A stretch of 64,000 nucleotides of DNA, taken from Pseudomonas silesiensis. Its GTDB lineage: Bacteria; Pseudomonadota; Gammaproteobacteria; Pseudomonadales; Pseudomonadaceae. Shown here piece after piece: positions 8,284 to 16,445 of this stretch. Under the pieces are notes generated by a model. It made no database searches. It worked only from the letters and a program-made list of their open reading frames with translations, and had not been told where the DNA came from. Where the stretch lies: the NCBI RefSeq assembly GCF_001661075.1, contig NZ_CP014870.1:2190501-2254500 (forward strand), given 5' to 3'. Made by a program: the position numbers and the translations under genes. Each line of letters starts with the position of its first letter. The first letter of the stretch is position 1.

Positions 8284-9735
8284 TCAAGCCAGCTGATAAG
8301 TCGTCTTGACCCGGGTGAAGAACTGCCGGGCGTGCGTGCCTTGCTCACGCGACCCAAGGCTCGATGCACCATTGCCGCCAAACGGTACGTGGTAGTCGAC
8401 CCCGGCGGTCGGCAGGTTGACCATGACCATCCCCGCCGAACTGTGGTGCTTGAAGTGCTCGGCATGACGCAGCGAGGTGGTGACGATACCGGCGGACAAC
8501 CCGAACTCGGTGTCCTCGGCAGCCGCGTAGGCAGCCTCGTAATCGCGCACCTTGAGCACACACAACACTGGCCCGAAAATCTCTTCACGGTAAATCCGCA
8601 TGTCCGGGCGGACGTCGGTAAACAGCGCGGGTGTGAACAAATGCGCGCCCGCCGCGTTTTCGATGCGCTCGCCACCGCACACCAGCGTCGCACCTTGCTC
8701 CACGCCGCTGGCCACATACGACAGGTTCTGTTCCAGCTGTCGCGCATCCACCACCGGGCCGATATCGGTCGAAGCCTGCATGGCATCCCCAACCTTCAGC
8801 GCGCGGGTACGCTGCGCCAGCCGCGCAACGAAAGCGTCATGGATGCCCTCGGTGACGATCACCCGCGAACTGGCGGTGCAGCGCTGGCCGGTGCTGTAGA
8901 ACGACCCATTGAGCGCCACTTCGACCGCCTGTTCCAGGTCGGCATCGTCGAGGACGATCAGCGGGTTCTTGCCGCCCATCTCCAGTTGCACCTTCTTCAT
9001 GCCCTCCGCCGCGAGTCGGGCAATCTGCCGACCGGTGTGCTCGGAACCCGTGAAGCTGATGCCATCGATCTGTGGCGAGCGAATGAGGGTATCGCCGACG
9101 CTGCGGCCCGGACCGATCAGCAGGTTGAAAACCCCGGCCGGCAGGCCGGCGCGGGCGATAATTTCGGTCAGCGCCCAGGCCGAGGAAGGAACCAGCTCCG
9201 CCGGCTTGAACACCACGCAGTTGCCGAAGCACAGCGCCGGGGCGATCTTCCAGGCAGGAATGGCCATCGGAAAGTTCCACGGCGCGATGATGCCGATCAC
9301 GCCCAGGGGTTGGGTGATGACGTCGATGCCCACATCCTGGCGCACCGACTGGTATTTCTCGCCCGAGGCCCGCAGCGCCTCCTGGGCGTAGAACTTGAAC
9401 GAGCGAGCGGCGCGGTCCACTTCGCCGAGTGCCTCGCGCACCACCTTGCCTTCCTCACGGGCGAGCAGGGCGGCCAGCTCTTCGCGGCGGGCGAGGATTT
9501 CGCTGCCGATGAAATCCAGCGCGTCGGCACGCTGTTGCGGATTGCTCCGTGCCCATTGCGGCTGCGCGCGGCGGGCAGCCGCGATGGCCCGTTCGGTGAG
9601 GGCCTGGTCGGCACGCACAAACCGCTCGATCACTTCCTCCGGGTTGGAAGGATTGCGGTTTTCCAGCAGGTCGCTGGCGCTGTCCAGGGAAATGAAGGCG
9701 CCATCGACGTAGCTGCTCTTGGTGACGGGGTTCAT
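8284..9735 (-). CDS. Aldehyde dehydrogenase, 2-oxoglutarate-semialdehyde-dehydrogenase-like
   Basis: NAD(P)+-dependent aldehyde dehydrogenase of 483 residues. The fold markers are complete: PWNFPMAIP, FTGSEHTGR, ELGGKN-type (EMGGKNPL) glutamate and the catalytic Cys in STGQRCTASS. The C-terminus (VDYHVPFGGNGASSLGSREQG, then FFTRVKTTY) resembles alpha-ketoglutaric semialdehyde dehydrogenases of the YcbD/KGSADH group more than betaine-aldehyde dehydrogenases. 2-Oxoglutarate semialdehyde is the last intermediate in hydroxyproline breakdown, which fits the betaine/imino-acid context. Its 5' end faces a GATase1-AraC regulator across a 217-base divergent promoter region. Confidence 0.85.
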   Translation of the reverse strand: MNPVTKSSYVDGAFISLDSASDLLENRNPSNPEEVIERFVRADQALTERAIAAARRAQPQWARSNPQQRADALDFIGSEILARREELAALLAREEGKVVREALGEVDRAARSFKFYAQEALRASGEKYQSVRQDVGIDVITQPLGVIGIIAPWNFPMAIPAWKIAPALCFGNCVVFKPAELVPSSAWALTEIIARAGLPAGVFNLLIGPGRSVGDTLIRSPQIDGISFTGSEHTGRQIARLAAEGMKKVQLEMGGKNPLIVLDDADLEQAVEVALNGSFYSTGQRCTASSRVIVTEGIHDAFVARLAQRTRALKVGDAMQASTDIGPVVDARQLEQNLSYVASGVEQGATLVCGGERIENAAGAHLFTPALFTDVRPDMRIYREEIFGPVLCVLKVRDYEAAYAAAEDTEFGLSAGIVTTSLRHAEHFKHHSSAGMVMVNLPTAGVDYHVPFGGNGASSLGSREQGTHARQFFTRVKTTYQLA

Positions 9736-9952
9736 GCGGTACGCATCCTTTTATGATCGGGTGTGTCGGCATGATGCTCAGCGCACCCCGGTGCACGCTA
9801 TTACGGGCATGACAATTGATAGGACGCTGAAGTCGGTCAGCGCCTGGCTTGTCCGGAATATAGGATTTAGCGGTCTTTGTATGATATTACGGACGCATCT
9901 CCCCCCTTATACTGAGCGTGCCGAACATTCCCGGCTGCGTTGGAGAGCGACC

Positions 9953-10978
9953 ATGAACACCCAGCCCGCTGAGGTTAAACCGGACTTGCGCGTCGGTTTC
10001 GTGCTGATGAACCAGTTCACGCTGGTGCCGGTCGCGGGTCTGGTCGACTCCCTGCGTTTTGCCGCCGACAAGTCGTTCCGCAGTCACCAGGTGTACTGTC
10101 AGTGGGACTGGATGACCTGCAATGATCAGCCGGTCATTGCCAGTTGCGGCATGCCGATTTCACCCACCCGGCCATTGAATCTGTTTGCCCGGTACGACTA
10201 CATCGTGATCGCCGGAGGCTTGCTCGGCGAAACGCGTAATCCGCCGGCCTGGCTGCTCGACGCGTTGCGCGATGTGCATGCGGCCAACATCCCGATAATC
10301 GCCCTGTGCTCGGCGTCCTTCGTGCTCGGCAAGGCCGGGCTGCTCGACGGCCGGCGCTGTGCCGTGCATTTCACTATCCGCGAGGAGTTCCAGACGCTGT
10401 TCCCTCAAGCCCACTCGGTGATCGACAAGAGTTACGTGGAGGACCGCGGCATCATCACCTGTCCCGGAGGCACGGCCATTGACCTGGCCGCCAGCTTGAT
10501 CCGGCGTCATTGCGGTGAGGTGCGGGCGCAGAAAGGCCTGGAATACCTGTTGGTGGAAGAGCGGGCCGAAGATGAACAGCAGACCAACCGGGTCTACCAG
10601 AACGATCGGGTGGAGCGTGCCATTGCCTTCATGCGTGACAACCTGGACGTCTCGCTGTCGCTCAAGGCGGTGGCGGATGCGGTCGGTACGCACCCACGCC
10701 AATTGCACCGCGAGTTCGTCGCCAATACCCAGGAGCCACCCGCCAACTATTGGCGCAAGCTGCGCCTGGACCATGCCCGGCGACTGCTGGTCAACACCAG
10801 CCAAAACGTCACCACCATCGCCTTGGCCAGCGGGTTCTCCGATGCTTCACATTTCATCCTGTGGTTCCGCAAGCAGTACGGCGAAACCCCCTACAGCTTC
10901 CGCAAGCACCGGCATGAAGTGGAACGCTTCAACACTGACCGCCTCAGCGAGCGGGTCGGAATGGACCCTGAACTCTAA
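9953..10978 (+). CDS. GATase1-like AraC-family transcriptional regulator
   Basis: 341 residues, start at ATG 9953 with GGAGAG ahead; the longer open frame upstream runs through the promoter region. The N-terminal half is a DJ-1/PfpI-like glutamine-amidotransferase-type domain with IIALCSASFVLGKAGLLDG, keeping the elbow cysteine. The C-terminal third is an AraC double helix-turn-helix (LSLKAVADAVGTHPRQLHRE, then IALASGFSDASHF). GbdR, CdhR, SouR and ArgR, which sense glycine betaine, carnitine, sarcosine and arginine in Pseudomonas, share this architecture, so this is the best candidate betaine sensor for region 1. Its stop overlaps the convergent P5C-reductase-like gene by 4 bases. Confidence 0.92.
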   Translation: MNTQPAEVKPDLRVGFVLMNQFTLVPVAGLVDSLRFAADKSFRSHQVYCQWDWMTCNDQPVIASCGMPISPTRPLNLFARYDYIVIAGGLLGETRNPPAWLLDALRDVHAANIPIIALCSASFVLGKAGLLDGRRCAVHFTIREEFQTLFPQAHSVIDKSYVEDRGIITCPGGTAIDLAASLIRRHCGEVRAQKGLEYLLVEERAEDEQQTNRVYQNDRVERAIAFMRDNLDVSLSLKAVADAVGTHPRQLHREFVANTQEPPANYWRKLRLDHARRLLVNTSQNVTTIALASGFSDASHFILWFRKQYGETPYSFRKHRHEVERFNTDRLSERVGMDPEL

Positions 10979-11757
10979 TTCGAGGGTGGCGGCGGGCGAT
11001 TCAGCAGGGCATCGAACACCACTTCGCACGCCGCGCCCCAAGTGGCGCTTCCTGGCTGATGATTGAGCACATCCAGGCCGGCCGCCGTGTACGTACCCGG
11101 CGTGGCAATCGCCTGACCCAGGGCTTTGAGACTGCGATCCGGATGGGCACGTGCGCTGGCCAGGCAATCCTCGAGGTTACCCAGGACTAACGTGCGGGCC
11201 TGCTCGACGGGCAGGCCCTTGTCCACCAGCCATTGCTGCAGGTCGTCAAACAGGAAATAGAACCAGCCATTCATGCAGGCTGCCACGGTGGCCAGTTCGA
11301 ACGCCGGTTCGTCGTCCATGACCACCATTGAGCCCAGCGGGCCGAGGCAGATCCGGGCCGTTTCATCGGGCGGGTAGATGACGACGGTCGATTGGTTGAA
11401 CTGGGCGGTGTATGACAGCATCACCCGTACGCACACGGCACCGGGAAAGGTGGCCTGGAGCGTCTGCAGGTCCAGCCCGGCGATCAACGACAGCAGATGC
11501 TGGCCGGGTTTGGGCGTGATCTCGGCGGCCAACTGCGCAACGCTGTCGGGCCGTACCCCGAGCAGCAGCATGGCGGCATTGTCCACCACTGCCTGATTGC
11601 TCGACATGACCTCGCAGTTGCACGCCTGCGCCAGCGCCCGGGCGCGTTCGGCGTTGCGGGGAGACAGCAGGATCGCTCCGTCGAAGCCACTGCGGCGTAG
11701 CCCCCGCACGACTTTCTCGGTGAGTTCACCAACACCCAATATGCCCAGACTTTGCAT
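10975..11757 (-). CDS. Pyrroline-5-carboxylate-reductase-like NAD(P)-binding protein
   Basis: 260 residues with an N-terminal Rossmann motif (LGILGVGELTEKVVRGL) and the beta-strand pattern LLLGVRPDSV / LLSLIAGLDLQTLQ typical of ProC. The C-terminal dimerisation helices are recognisable (EQARTLVLGNLEDCL, GTYTAAGLDVL) but diverge from housekeeping ProC: the usual GSGPAYV-type helix is replaced by a Cys/Trp/Phe-rich segment (MNGWFYFLFDDL). Ten bases separate it from the upstream FAD oxidase, so the two are co-transcribed and probably act on the same cyclic imine/amine pair. It is more likely a specialised imine reductase than the proline biosynthesis enzyme. Confidence 0.8.
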   Translation of the reverse strand: MQSLGILGVGELTEKVVRGLRRSGFDGAILLSPRNAERARALAQACNCEVMSSNQAVVDNAAMLLLGVRPDSVAQLAAEITPKPGQHLLSLIAGLDLQTLQATFPGAVCVRVMLSYTAQFNQSTVVIYPPDETARICLGPLGSMVVMDDEPAFELATVAACMNGWFYFLFDDLQQWLVDKGLPVEQARTLVLGNLEDCLASARAHPDRSLKALGQAIATPGTYTAAGLDVLNHQPGSATWGAACEVVFDALLNRPPPPSN

Positions 11758-11767
11758 GATGTCTCCT

Positions 11768-13087
11768 TCAGGCTTCCAGGCCGGCGCGGCGCTGGCCCCA
11801 GTTAAGGTTCAGATTAACTCCCAGGCTCAACAGCGGCTCCGGCGGATTGCGGTTGGGGCCGGGCGAGGCGAGCAGGAAGTCGGTCAGTTCGTCCTTTTCG
11901 CCCGCCAGCCAGTTGGCCAGCAAGGTGCCGGTGGCGGTGCCGCGGGTGATGCCCAGTCCGTTGCAGCACAGCGCCCCGTGGACCCTCGGCGCCAGGCTGC
12001 CGAAGTAGGACGAGTGATTGCGCGACAGGCACATCGAACCGCCCCAAGTGTAGTCGAATGGCATGTCCGGGAGCATCGGGAAGCGTCGGTCGAACGAGGT
12101 ACGGTGTTGGCGAGCGGCGCGCTCCAGGTATCGCTGTTGAGCCTGCCCGCTGGCGTTGAAACTGAAACTGTTACGCACCAGCAGACGCTGGTCTGGTGTG
12201 CGCCGCAGGGTGCTGCCGAAAGGGTCGGCAGGGATGATGCCCCAGGTCTCTTTGCCACCCAGACGCGCCTGTTCTTCTACAGACAACGGTCGGGTCATGC
12301 TGGCGTACGTGAAGATCGGCAGCAGGCGGCCGGGCAAGAAGCCGAAATGCGAAGCGAAGGCGTTATTGCACAGCAGCAACTCGTGGGCAATAAATTCGCC
12401 GTTGGCGTGACGCAGGGTGATCTTGTCGCCCTGTTCCAGGTGGGTGATGACGGTGTTTTCGTACAGGCTGACGTTGGCCGGCAGGTTGTTGGCGAGGCCC
12501 ATGGCCAGCGCCGCCGGTTGCAACAGCAGGGTGCCCGGGGTGTAGAGCGCCTGGCGATAGAACGAAGTGCCAAGGTGTTCCGGCAAGTCGCGGGCCTCGA
12601 TCATCTCGTAGGCCTGGCCGAGTTTGTCCAGGCCGCTGCGATAGGCCTGCAGCACCGCCAGGCCCTTTTCTTCGACGGCGGCCTGGTATTTGCCGTCCGC
12701 GCGGATCTGGCAGTCGATACCGTATTGCTCGACCAGTGTGCGGATCATCGATTGCGCGAAATGATTGAGCTTGAGGTTCATCCGCGCCGTGGCCGGGTCG
12801 CCGATGTAGTCATGGGCGCCGATGTCGTGGGGCAGGTCAATGGCGAAGCCGGAATTACGTCCCGAGGCACCGAAGCCCACCTGTTGCCCCTCGATCACCA
12901 CGATCTCGTCCTGGGGGAATTTCAGTGCCAGCTGGCGTGCGGCGGCGAGGCCCGTGAAGCCTGCGCCTAGAACGACCCAGCGCGCCTCGGTACGACCGCT
13001 GTGGCCAGGGCGAACGTCACGCGGCGGGCTGAGGTGAAACCAGCCGCAGCCATTGTCGTCGGCTGGGGTGGAAGTATTTCTGTACAT
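11768..13087 (-). CDS. FAD-dependent amine/imino-acid oxidoreductase (DadA/PuuB-like)
   Basis: 439 residues from ATG 13087, chosen because AAGGGA precedes it; longer frames upstream lack support. FAD-binding VVLGAGFTGLAAARQLA occurs near residue 38, followed by GASGRNSGFAIDLPHD. The C-terminal half has YTWGGSMCLSRN and CCNGLGITRGTATG, which close the flavin site in the DAO superfamily. Clear homology by eye to the FAD protein at 50372 in the other betaine module (shared GRNSGF-IDLPH and CNGLG blocks). Likely oxidises a secondary or tertiary amine such as an N-methyl imino acid and feeds the product to the neighbouring reductase-like protein. Gamma-glutamylputrescine oxidase is the generic alternative. 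Confidence 0.87.
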   Translation of the reverse strand: MYRNTSTPADDNGCGWFHLSPPRDVRPGHSGRTEARWVVLGAGFTGLAAARQLALKFPQDEIVVIEGQQVGFGASGRNSGFAIDLPHDIGAHDYIGDPATARMNLKLNHFAQSMIRTLVEQYGIDCQIRADGKYQAAVEEKGLAVLQAYRSGLDKLGQAYEMIEARDLPEHLGTSFYRQALYTPGTLLLQPAALAMGLANNLPANVSLYENTVITHLEQGDKITLRHANGEFIAHELLLCNNAFASHFGFLPGRLLPIFTYASMTRPLSVEEQARLGGKETWGIIPADPFGSTLRRTPDQRLLVRNSFSFNASGQAQQRYLERAARQHRTSFDRRFPMLPDMPFDYTWGGSMCLSRNHSSYFGSLAPRVHGALCCNGLGITRGTATGTLLANWLAGEKDELTDFLLASPGPNRNPPEPLLSLGVNLNLNWGQRRAGLEA

Positions 13088-13269
13088 GGAAGCCAGTCCC
13101 TTCTTTTTTTGCACTATCGCACTGGCAGAAGGGTGGGCCCTATAACGATCGGGACAACTCATGGGAGGTTTGGCTGTTGCGTGTTCCAACAGCGCCGGGT
13201 TTCGATTTTGGCTTCCAGATCCGAGCACCCTATGGAAGCTCCTTCATGACAAACAGAGCTGCCACTCCA

Positions 13270-13665
13270 TCACACCTTGAGTGCCAATAGCGCAGCTTTC
13301 AGATCCTCCATTTCCGATACGTGCAGGAAGTCGACCAGCCGATCACCTTGGGCGTGGTCGACACCGAGTAACCGGTACAGGTCTGCTTTGCGCATGTCCC
13401 GCTTTACTATCTCGTTCCACAACTCAATCTTCGCCACAGTGACCGCCGGCAGCCGGACAACGTGTTCATTCTCCAGTGCGGAGGATGCCTGCGGGATAGA
13501 GCGACGTTCGTCAACGTACAGCGAGAGCGTCGTTTCGATTGCGTCCACAGCTTCACTGATTGCGTGCTCGCGGTTATCGCCGAAACTATTGAGCTGTGGT
13601 AAATCCCGACAGAACACGGCCACACCGGTGGCGTCCTGATCAAAGCGTATTGCGAAGTCGTACAT
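13270..13665 (-). CDS. hicB: HicB-family antitoxin, apparently orphan
   Basis: 131 residues. The N-terminal HicB fold (MYDFAIRFDQD, then FCRDLPQLNSFGDNREHAISEAVDAI) is a partial RNase-H-like domain that masks the HicA toxin, and a C-terminal DNA-binding helix-turn-helix follows (KADLYRLLGVDHAQGDRLV). ATG 13665 has an excellent AGAAGGAG at proper distance; a GTG two codons earlier is less likely. No HicA-like small basic dsRBD protein is readable within several hundred bases on either side. Instead the upstream DNA holds SRAP and IS66 remnants, suggesting the toxin gene was lost by rearrangement. Confidence 0.85.
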   Translation of the reverse strand: MYDFAIRFDQDATGVAVFCRDLPQLNSFGDNREHAISEAVDAIETTLSLYVDERRSIPQASSALENEHVVRLPAVTVAKIELWNEIVKRDMRKADLYRLLGVDHAQGDRLVDFLHVSEMEDLKAALLALKV

Positions 13666-13700
13666 GATCACTCCTTCTGGGGGTGGTGAGTTTCAATTCT

Positions 13701-13735
13701 GACCGAAAGATATAGACCGAAAAGATAGACCGAAA
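13701..13735. repeat. Three direct GACCGAAA repeats
   Basis: GACCGAAA occurs at 13701, 13715 and 13728, spaced 14 and 13 bases, in the gap between hicB and the SRAP start. The spacing is a little over one DNA turn, so it could be a repeated operator, or a local duplication at a rearrangement junction. Confidence 0.5.
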
Positions 13736-13740
13736 AGGAG

Positions 13741-13785
13741 ATGTGTGGACGGTTCTGCTTCTCACCTGAAATGGTTTATTTTTTG
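13741..13785 (+). pseudogene. SRAP (YedK-like) gene start, truncated
   Basis: ATGTGTGGACGGTTC with AAAGGAG in front encodes MCGRF, the processed N-terminus that defines SRAP/YedK/HMCES abasic-site sensors, where Cys2 is the catalytic residue. After about ten codons (MCGRFCFSPEMV) the reading frame continues into AT-rich, then unrelated sequence, so only the 5' tip of the gene survives. Confidence 0.6.
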
Positions 13786-13824
13786 ATCCTGAATCACCCT
13801 TATTGGTATTTTTTTCTTATTTTT

Positions 13825-13950
13825 TTAAACCCGTTTGACCCCTTTGTTGCGCATACGGCGCTCACCGACGAACACGCCGGGCGTGTAGTCGAGCTTTTCG
13901 CTGACGTCTTCGCCAATACGCTTAAAGTTGAAGTTCTTTATCGGGACGCT
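13825..13950 (-). pseudogene. IS66-family transposase fragment
   Basis: Reading the minus strand gives VPIKNFNFKRIGEDVSEKLD and then YTPGVFVGERRMRNKG. The IGEDVSEKLDYTPGVF block is a signature of the N-terminal part of IS66 TnpC transposases, just before the zinc-binding region. Only about 40 codons are recognisable and no inverted terminal repeats are seen, so it is a relic. Confidence 0.7.
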
Positions 13951-14097
13951 CGAGGCCTGAAGCAACAGCGCAGCCAGGCTGCGCCGTTGTGCTGAGTCGA
14001 GCAATTGCGACCCCTGTTGCTGGCCCGGCCAGACTAATCGGCCTTGGTACAGGCAGCGTGCCGCCGACCAGATACATCCGGCCTCAGTCAGCCGCAC

Positions 14098-14457
14098 TTA
14101 CTTGAGCGGATCGATCTGATCCAGCACCCGGTTTGCCGTGATTTCGGCCAGCATGATGCTGTTGGATATGCCCAACAGGGCATTGCGCGATCCGCCGTCC
14201 AGATGATCCACCAGGTGATGAACCATCACATCAACCGAGGCCAGCGTTTCGACCAGATAAACCACGAGGGTTTCGGTCGTAGCCTCTGGGTCGACGGTAA
14301 ACAGAGTGCTGGGTGTACGCGGGGTGGCTTTGATGTCGGCAACTGAGGGGATTGGAAAGTCGAAGGACTGTTCGGCGGACTCGCCGAGTTTGTTTAAATC
14401 AGATTCATGCGTGGAGACTGGATCGGTTTCTGGCGGGTTTGGAGAGGGCTTCTTCAT
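14098..14457 (-). CDS. DUF6124 family protein
   Basis: 119 residues starting MKKPSPNPPETDPVS; this N-terminus and the later LFTVDPEATTETLVVYLVET, ALLGISNSIMLAEI and NRVLDQIDP blocks match the small DUF6124 proteins found in multiple copies in Pseudomonas. ATG 14457 was preferred to an upstream TTG (14484) whose AGGAGG lies too close. Function is unknown; the middle is helical with a predicted coiled character and no membrane segment. Confidence 0.8.
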   Translation of the reverse strand: MKKPSPNPPETDPVSTHESDLNKLGESAEQSFDFPIPSVADIKATPRTPSTLFTVDPEATTETLVVYLVETLASVDVMVHHLVDHLDGGSRNALLGISNSIMLAEITANRVLDQIDPLK

Positions 14458-14756
14458 GTTCTGAGTTTTCCTGATGGTTGCCAATCCTCCTGCTGCTAAA
14501 CGAGGAGGGTGGCAGCTGCACGCAGGTTAGCAGACCGGGAAACTCAGAAATCCGGCGCGCCCGAGGACGCCCTACGTACAGCCACCATCAAGTACAGGCG
14601 ATTAAATACCTGCATGACAGATGCACGCACATCCGAGTTGTCGCGGGCTGCTAAACCCGATCACTGATGGGCAGTGACGGGAATCAAGTTACCGGGCGGC
14701 TCGGGGGCGTACAAGCCGGCGGATTCTGGCGTACCTGTAGGCAATGACGCAAGATC

Positions 14757-14974
14757 TTGTAGCTTTCAGGAGGTAAGCAGTAGGACGCTTAAACGCGCGC
14801 CTTGCATGGATGTTTAATTCGCGAGCGAACAAGACAAATCCCCTGATTTCTGCACTCGCTCCGCCGATACAGCGCCAGGATCATTACTTTGTCGGCGTGC
14901 AGTCGGGATGGAATATTGTAGCTTTCAGGAAGTAAGCGGTAGGACGCTCAAACACTCGTCTTGCGGGGAAGTTT
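14757..14974. repeat. Diverged 59-bp direct repeat in a gene-poor stretch
   Basis: Bases 14757-14815 and 14916-14974 align without gaps, about 50 of 59 positions matching, sharing TTGTAGCTTTCAGG, GTAGGACGCT and CTTGC. The whole interval 14500-15180 lacks a convincing gene. The copies do not show the paired core-site layout of an integron attC. Confidence 0.6.
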
Positions 14975-15180
14975 CATGTTTCGAACAAACCACGACGGCT
15001 TGCGAACTACTAGATGCAAATGGCCGTAACGGAGACGGATTTTCGTATGAGCGGGTAGGGGAAGCCGTGGTTAACGTACTCAACCTCCAATTACGCCTTC
15101 ACCCTCGCCAGGCATTTTCAGTTCACAAGCTCTTCATTCCCTCGCCTGAACGAAGAGCCTGGTGATCATCAGCGCACAAA

Positions 15181-15450
15181 CTACGCGCCTGAGTATCGGG
15201 CAGCTTCACCTTTTGCCGGCCACTCGTCCTCGTCGGCTTTTTCGCCACCTTCAGCCTGCCGCGTGGGTTCGTCTGAGCCGCTTTCCCATTCGCCAGAGAC
15301 GGGGTCAACAGTGCCCGCAGCAGACGGCTGCTCTTCTTCCTGAAGCTGTTCTCGGGCGAGCAGCCAATAATGTACTTCAGCGCCATCAGGACGAGCATCC
15401 CTTTCCCACAATTCATAAGCTCGTTGCCGGATTTTCGATTCGTCAATCAT
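15181..15450 (-). CDS. DUF2934 family protein
   Basis: 89 residues beginning MIDESKIRQRAYELWERDAR-PDG-EVHYWLLARE, the compact DUF2934 motif (an RAYELWE...WL.A helix pair) of unknown function. The rest is acidic and low-complexity. ATG 15450 is placed 7 bases after AGGAGGA; an ATG two codons earlier is too near the ribosome site. Confidence 0.85.
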   Translation of the reverse strand: MIDESKIRQRAYELWERDARPDGAEVHYWLLAREQLQEEEQPSAAGTVDPVSGEWESGSDEPTRQAEGGEKADEDEWPAKGEAARYSGA

Positions 15451-15540
15451 GGTCATTCCTCCTGTGATCGAGCGTTTCCATTGCTCGGAATGCGTGGCAA
15501 TGTTCCATAGATTAGGGGCTGCCCTGGGTCGTAAAGGTTC

Positions 15541-15570
15541 AAAAAAAACCCGCCGGAGATTGGCGGGTTT
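15541..15570 (-). terminator. Rho-independent terminator of the glycosyltransferase gene
   Basis: On the minus strand AAACCCGCC-loop-GGCGGGTTT is followed by a run of T residues (the eight A at 15541-15548). It begins 25 bases after the stop of the family-25 glycosyltransferase. Confidence 0.9.
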
Positions 15571-15594
15571 CAGATGGAGGCGTTTCACGCAGGC

Positions 15595-16260
15595 TCAAAG
15601 GTCCCGAAGCAACACCGTCTTGCCGAGGTTTTTGAATACTTGTACATATTGCCTGCGCCAGTTGTCCCGCCAATACGCCGCATCAGGAAAGGTGCCGTCC
15701 GACGACCTGGCCGCCAGGACGTCGCTTGCAACGACTTCTTCGGGCTGTTGCTGGCTCAGCATGGGGAAGGCCATGTAGGCTTTGAAATGCTTTGAATAAA
15801 TCTTGTCGATGGCGATCCCGGTGTAGGGGGCATGTGCCAGCAGTTGTTCGCACGCGCTATTGGACAGAATGTAGGCATGGGTGCCCTTGGCACGTACCCG
15901 GGCTATTCCCCTGTGCCAGGTCAACCAGACTTTCCCCAGGTTTGCTCCCAGGTAGAACAGTCCAGGGTCTTTCCGGTTCATGAAGGCATTCATTTGACGC
16001 AGCTGGTCCGGTTTGAATGCAACAAGGGTCGCGTCGTCTTCGAGGACCAGAATACGTCGATAATTACGCTCCAGGGCCATCCTCGCGCATTTGATGTGGG
16101 AGTCGAAACAGCCTCGTTCGGGGCTCTCGTTGTCGCGGTCCACTATCAGAAACTCGATGTTCAGCCCACTGCCTTCGAACTCACGGGCCAAGAGCTCCCG
16201 GCGATCGGTCCGACCCCGGAGACTGATGCAGAAAACGCCATCGATCTGTAGTTGACTCAT
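15595..16260 (-). CDS. Glycosyltransferase family 25 protein
   Basis: LPS/glycan-type sugar transferase of about 221 residues. The family-25 pattern is visible: FCISLRGRTDRRELLAREFE at the start, GCFDSHIKCARMAL, LVLEDDATLV (the metal/sugar DxD-like motif) and GTHAYILSNSACEQLL. No membrane segment. The start is undecided: ATG 16260 has its purine tract too close, while TTG 16278 and GTG 16290 in the same frame are alternatives; domain homology begins only a few residues after 16260. It is isolated from any polysaccharide cluster, so acceptor and sugar are unknown. Confidence 0.82.
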   Translation of the reverse strand: MSQLQIDGVFCISLRGRTDRRELLAREFEGSGLNIEFLIVDRDNESPERGCFDSHIKCARMALERNYRRILVLEDDATLVAFKPDQLRQMNAFMNRKDPGLFYLGANLGKVWLTWHRGIARVRAKGTHAYILSNSACEQLLAHAPYTGIAIDKIYSKHFKAYMAFPMLSQQQPEEVVASDVLAARSSDGTFPDAAYWRDNWRRQYVQVFKNLGKTVLLRDL

Positions 16261-16381
16261 ATCCTTTTTCTTTGACAACTCATTCTCCACAGCTTCATCG
16301 AACGGAACCAGCCGCCAAGCATATCGCTATCCATCGTCGGGCACTGATAAAGCAGCTCAATGGTAGCGAGCCAAAAATTAT

Positions 16382-16410
16382 TTGACATATGTTATTTGTG
16401 ATCACATATT
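16382..16410 (+). promoter_or_regulatory. Promoter with palindromic operator ahead of the GntR-SDR-BKACE operon
   Basis: TTGACA (16382-16387) and CATATT (16405-16410) stand 17 bases apart. The spacer contains a perfect 10-bp palindrome TGTGATCACA (16397-16406), partly symmetric further out. The position, overlapping the -10 box, suits autorepression by the GntR protein encoded next. Confidence 0.55.
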
Positions 16411-16445
16411 GGGCCCACAAGAACGTCCAATGTGAGCCATTACTC

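Noticed and set aside
8332..9756. 474-residue + strand open frame
   Set aside because: Antisense to the aldehyde dehydrogenase, which has all catalytic motifs; the frame is a third-position shadow.
11597..12970. 457-residue + strand open frame
   Set aside because: Antisense to the FAD oxidase and ProC-like genes and lacks any recognisable domain.
13672..13850. hicA toxin gene upstream of hicB
   Set aside because: No small basic frame with the HicA His motif in any minus-strand frame; the DNA instead holds SRAP and IS66 fragments.
14757..14974. Integron attC sites
   Set aside because: The repeats lack paired inverse core sites and no cassette-like genes or integrase are present.
14908..15165. 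85-residue + strand open frame over the second 59-bp repeat
   Set aside because: No ribosome site; the equivalent frame in the first repeat copy stops early, so coding is unlikely.
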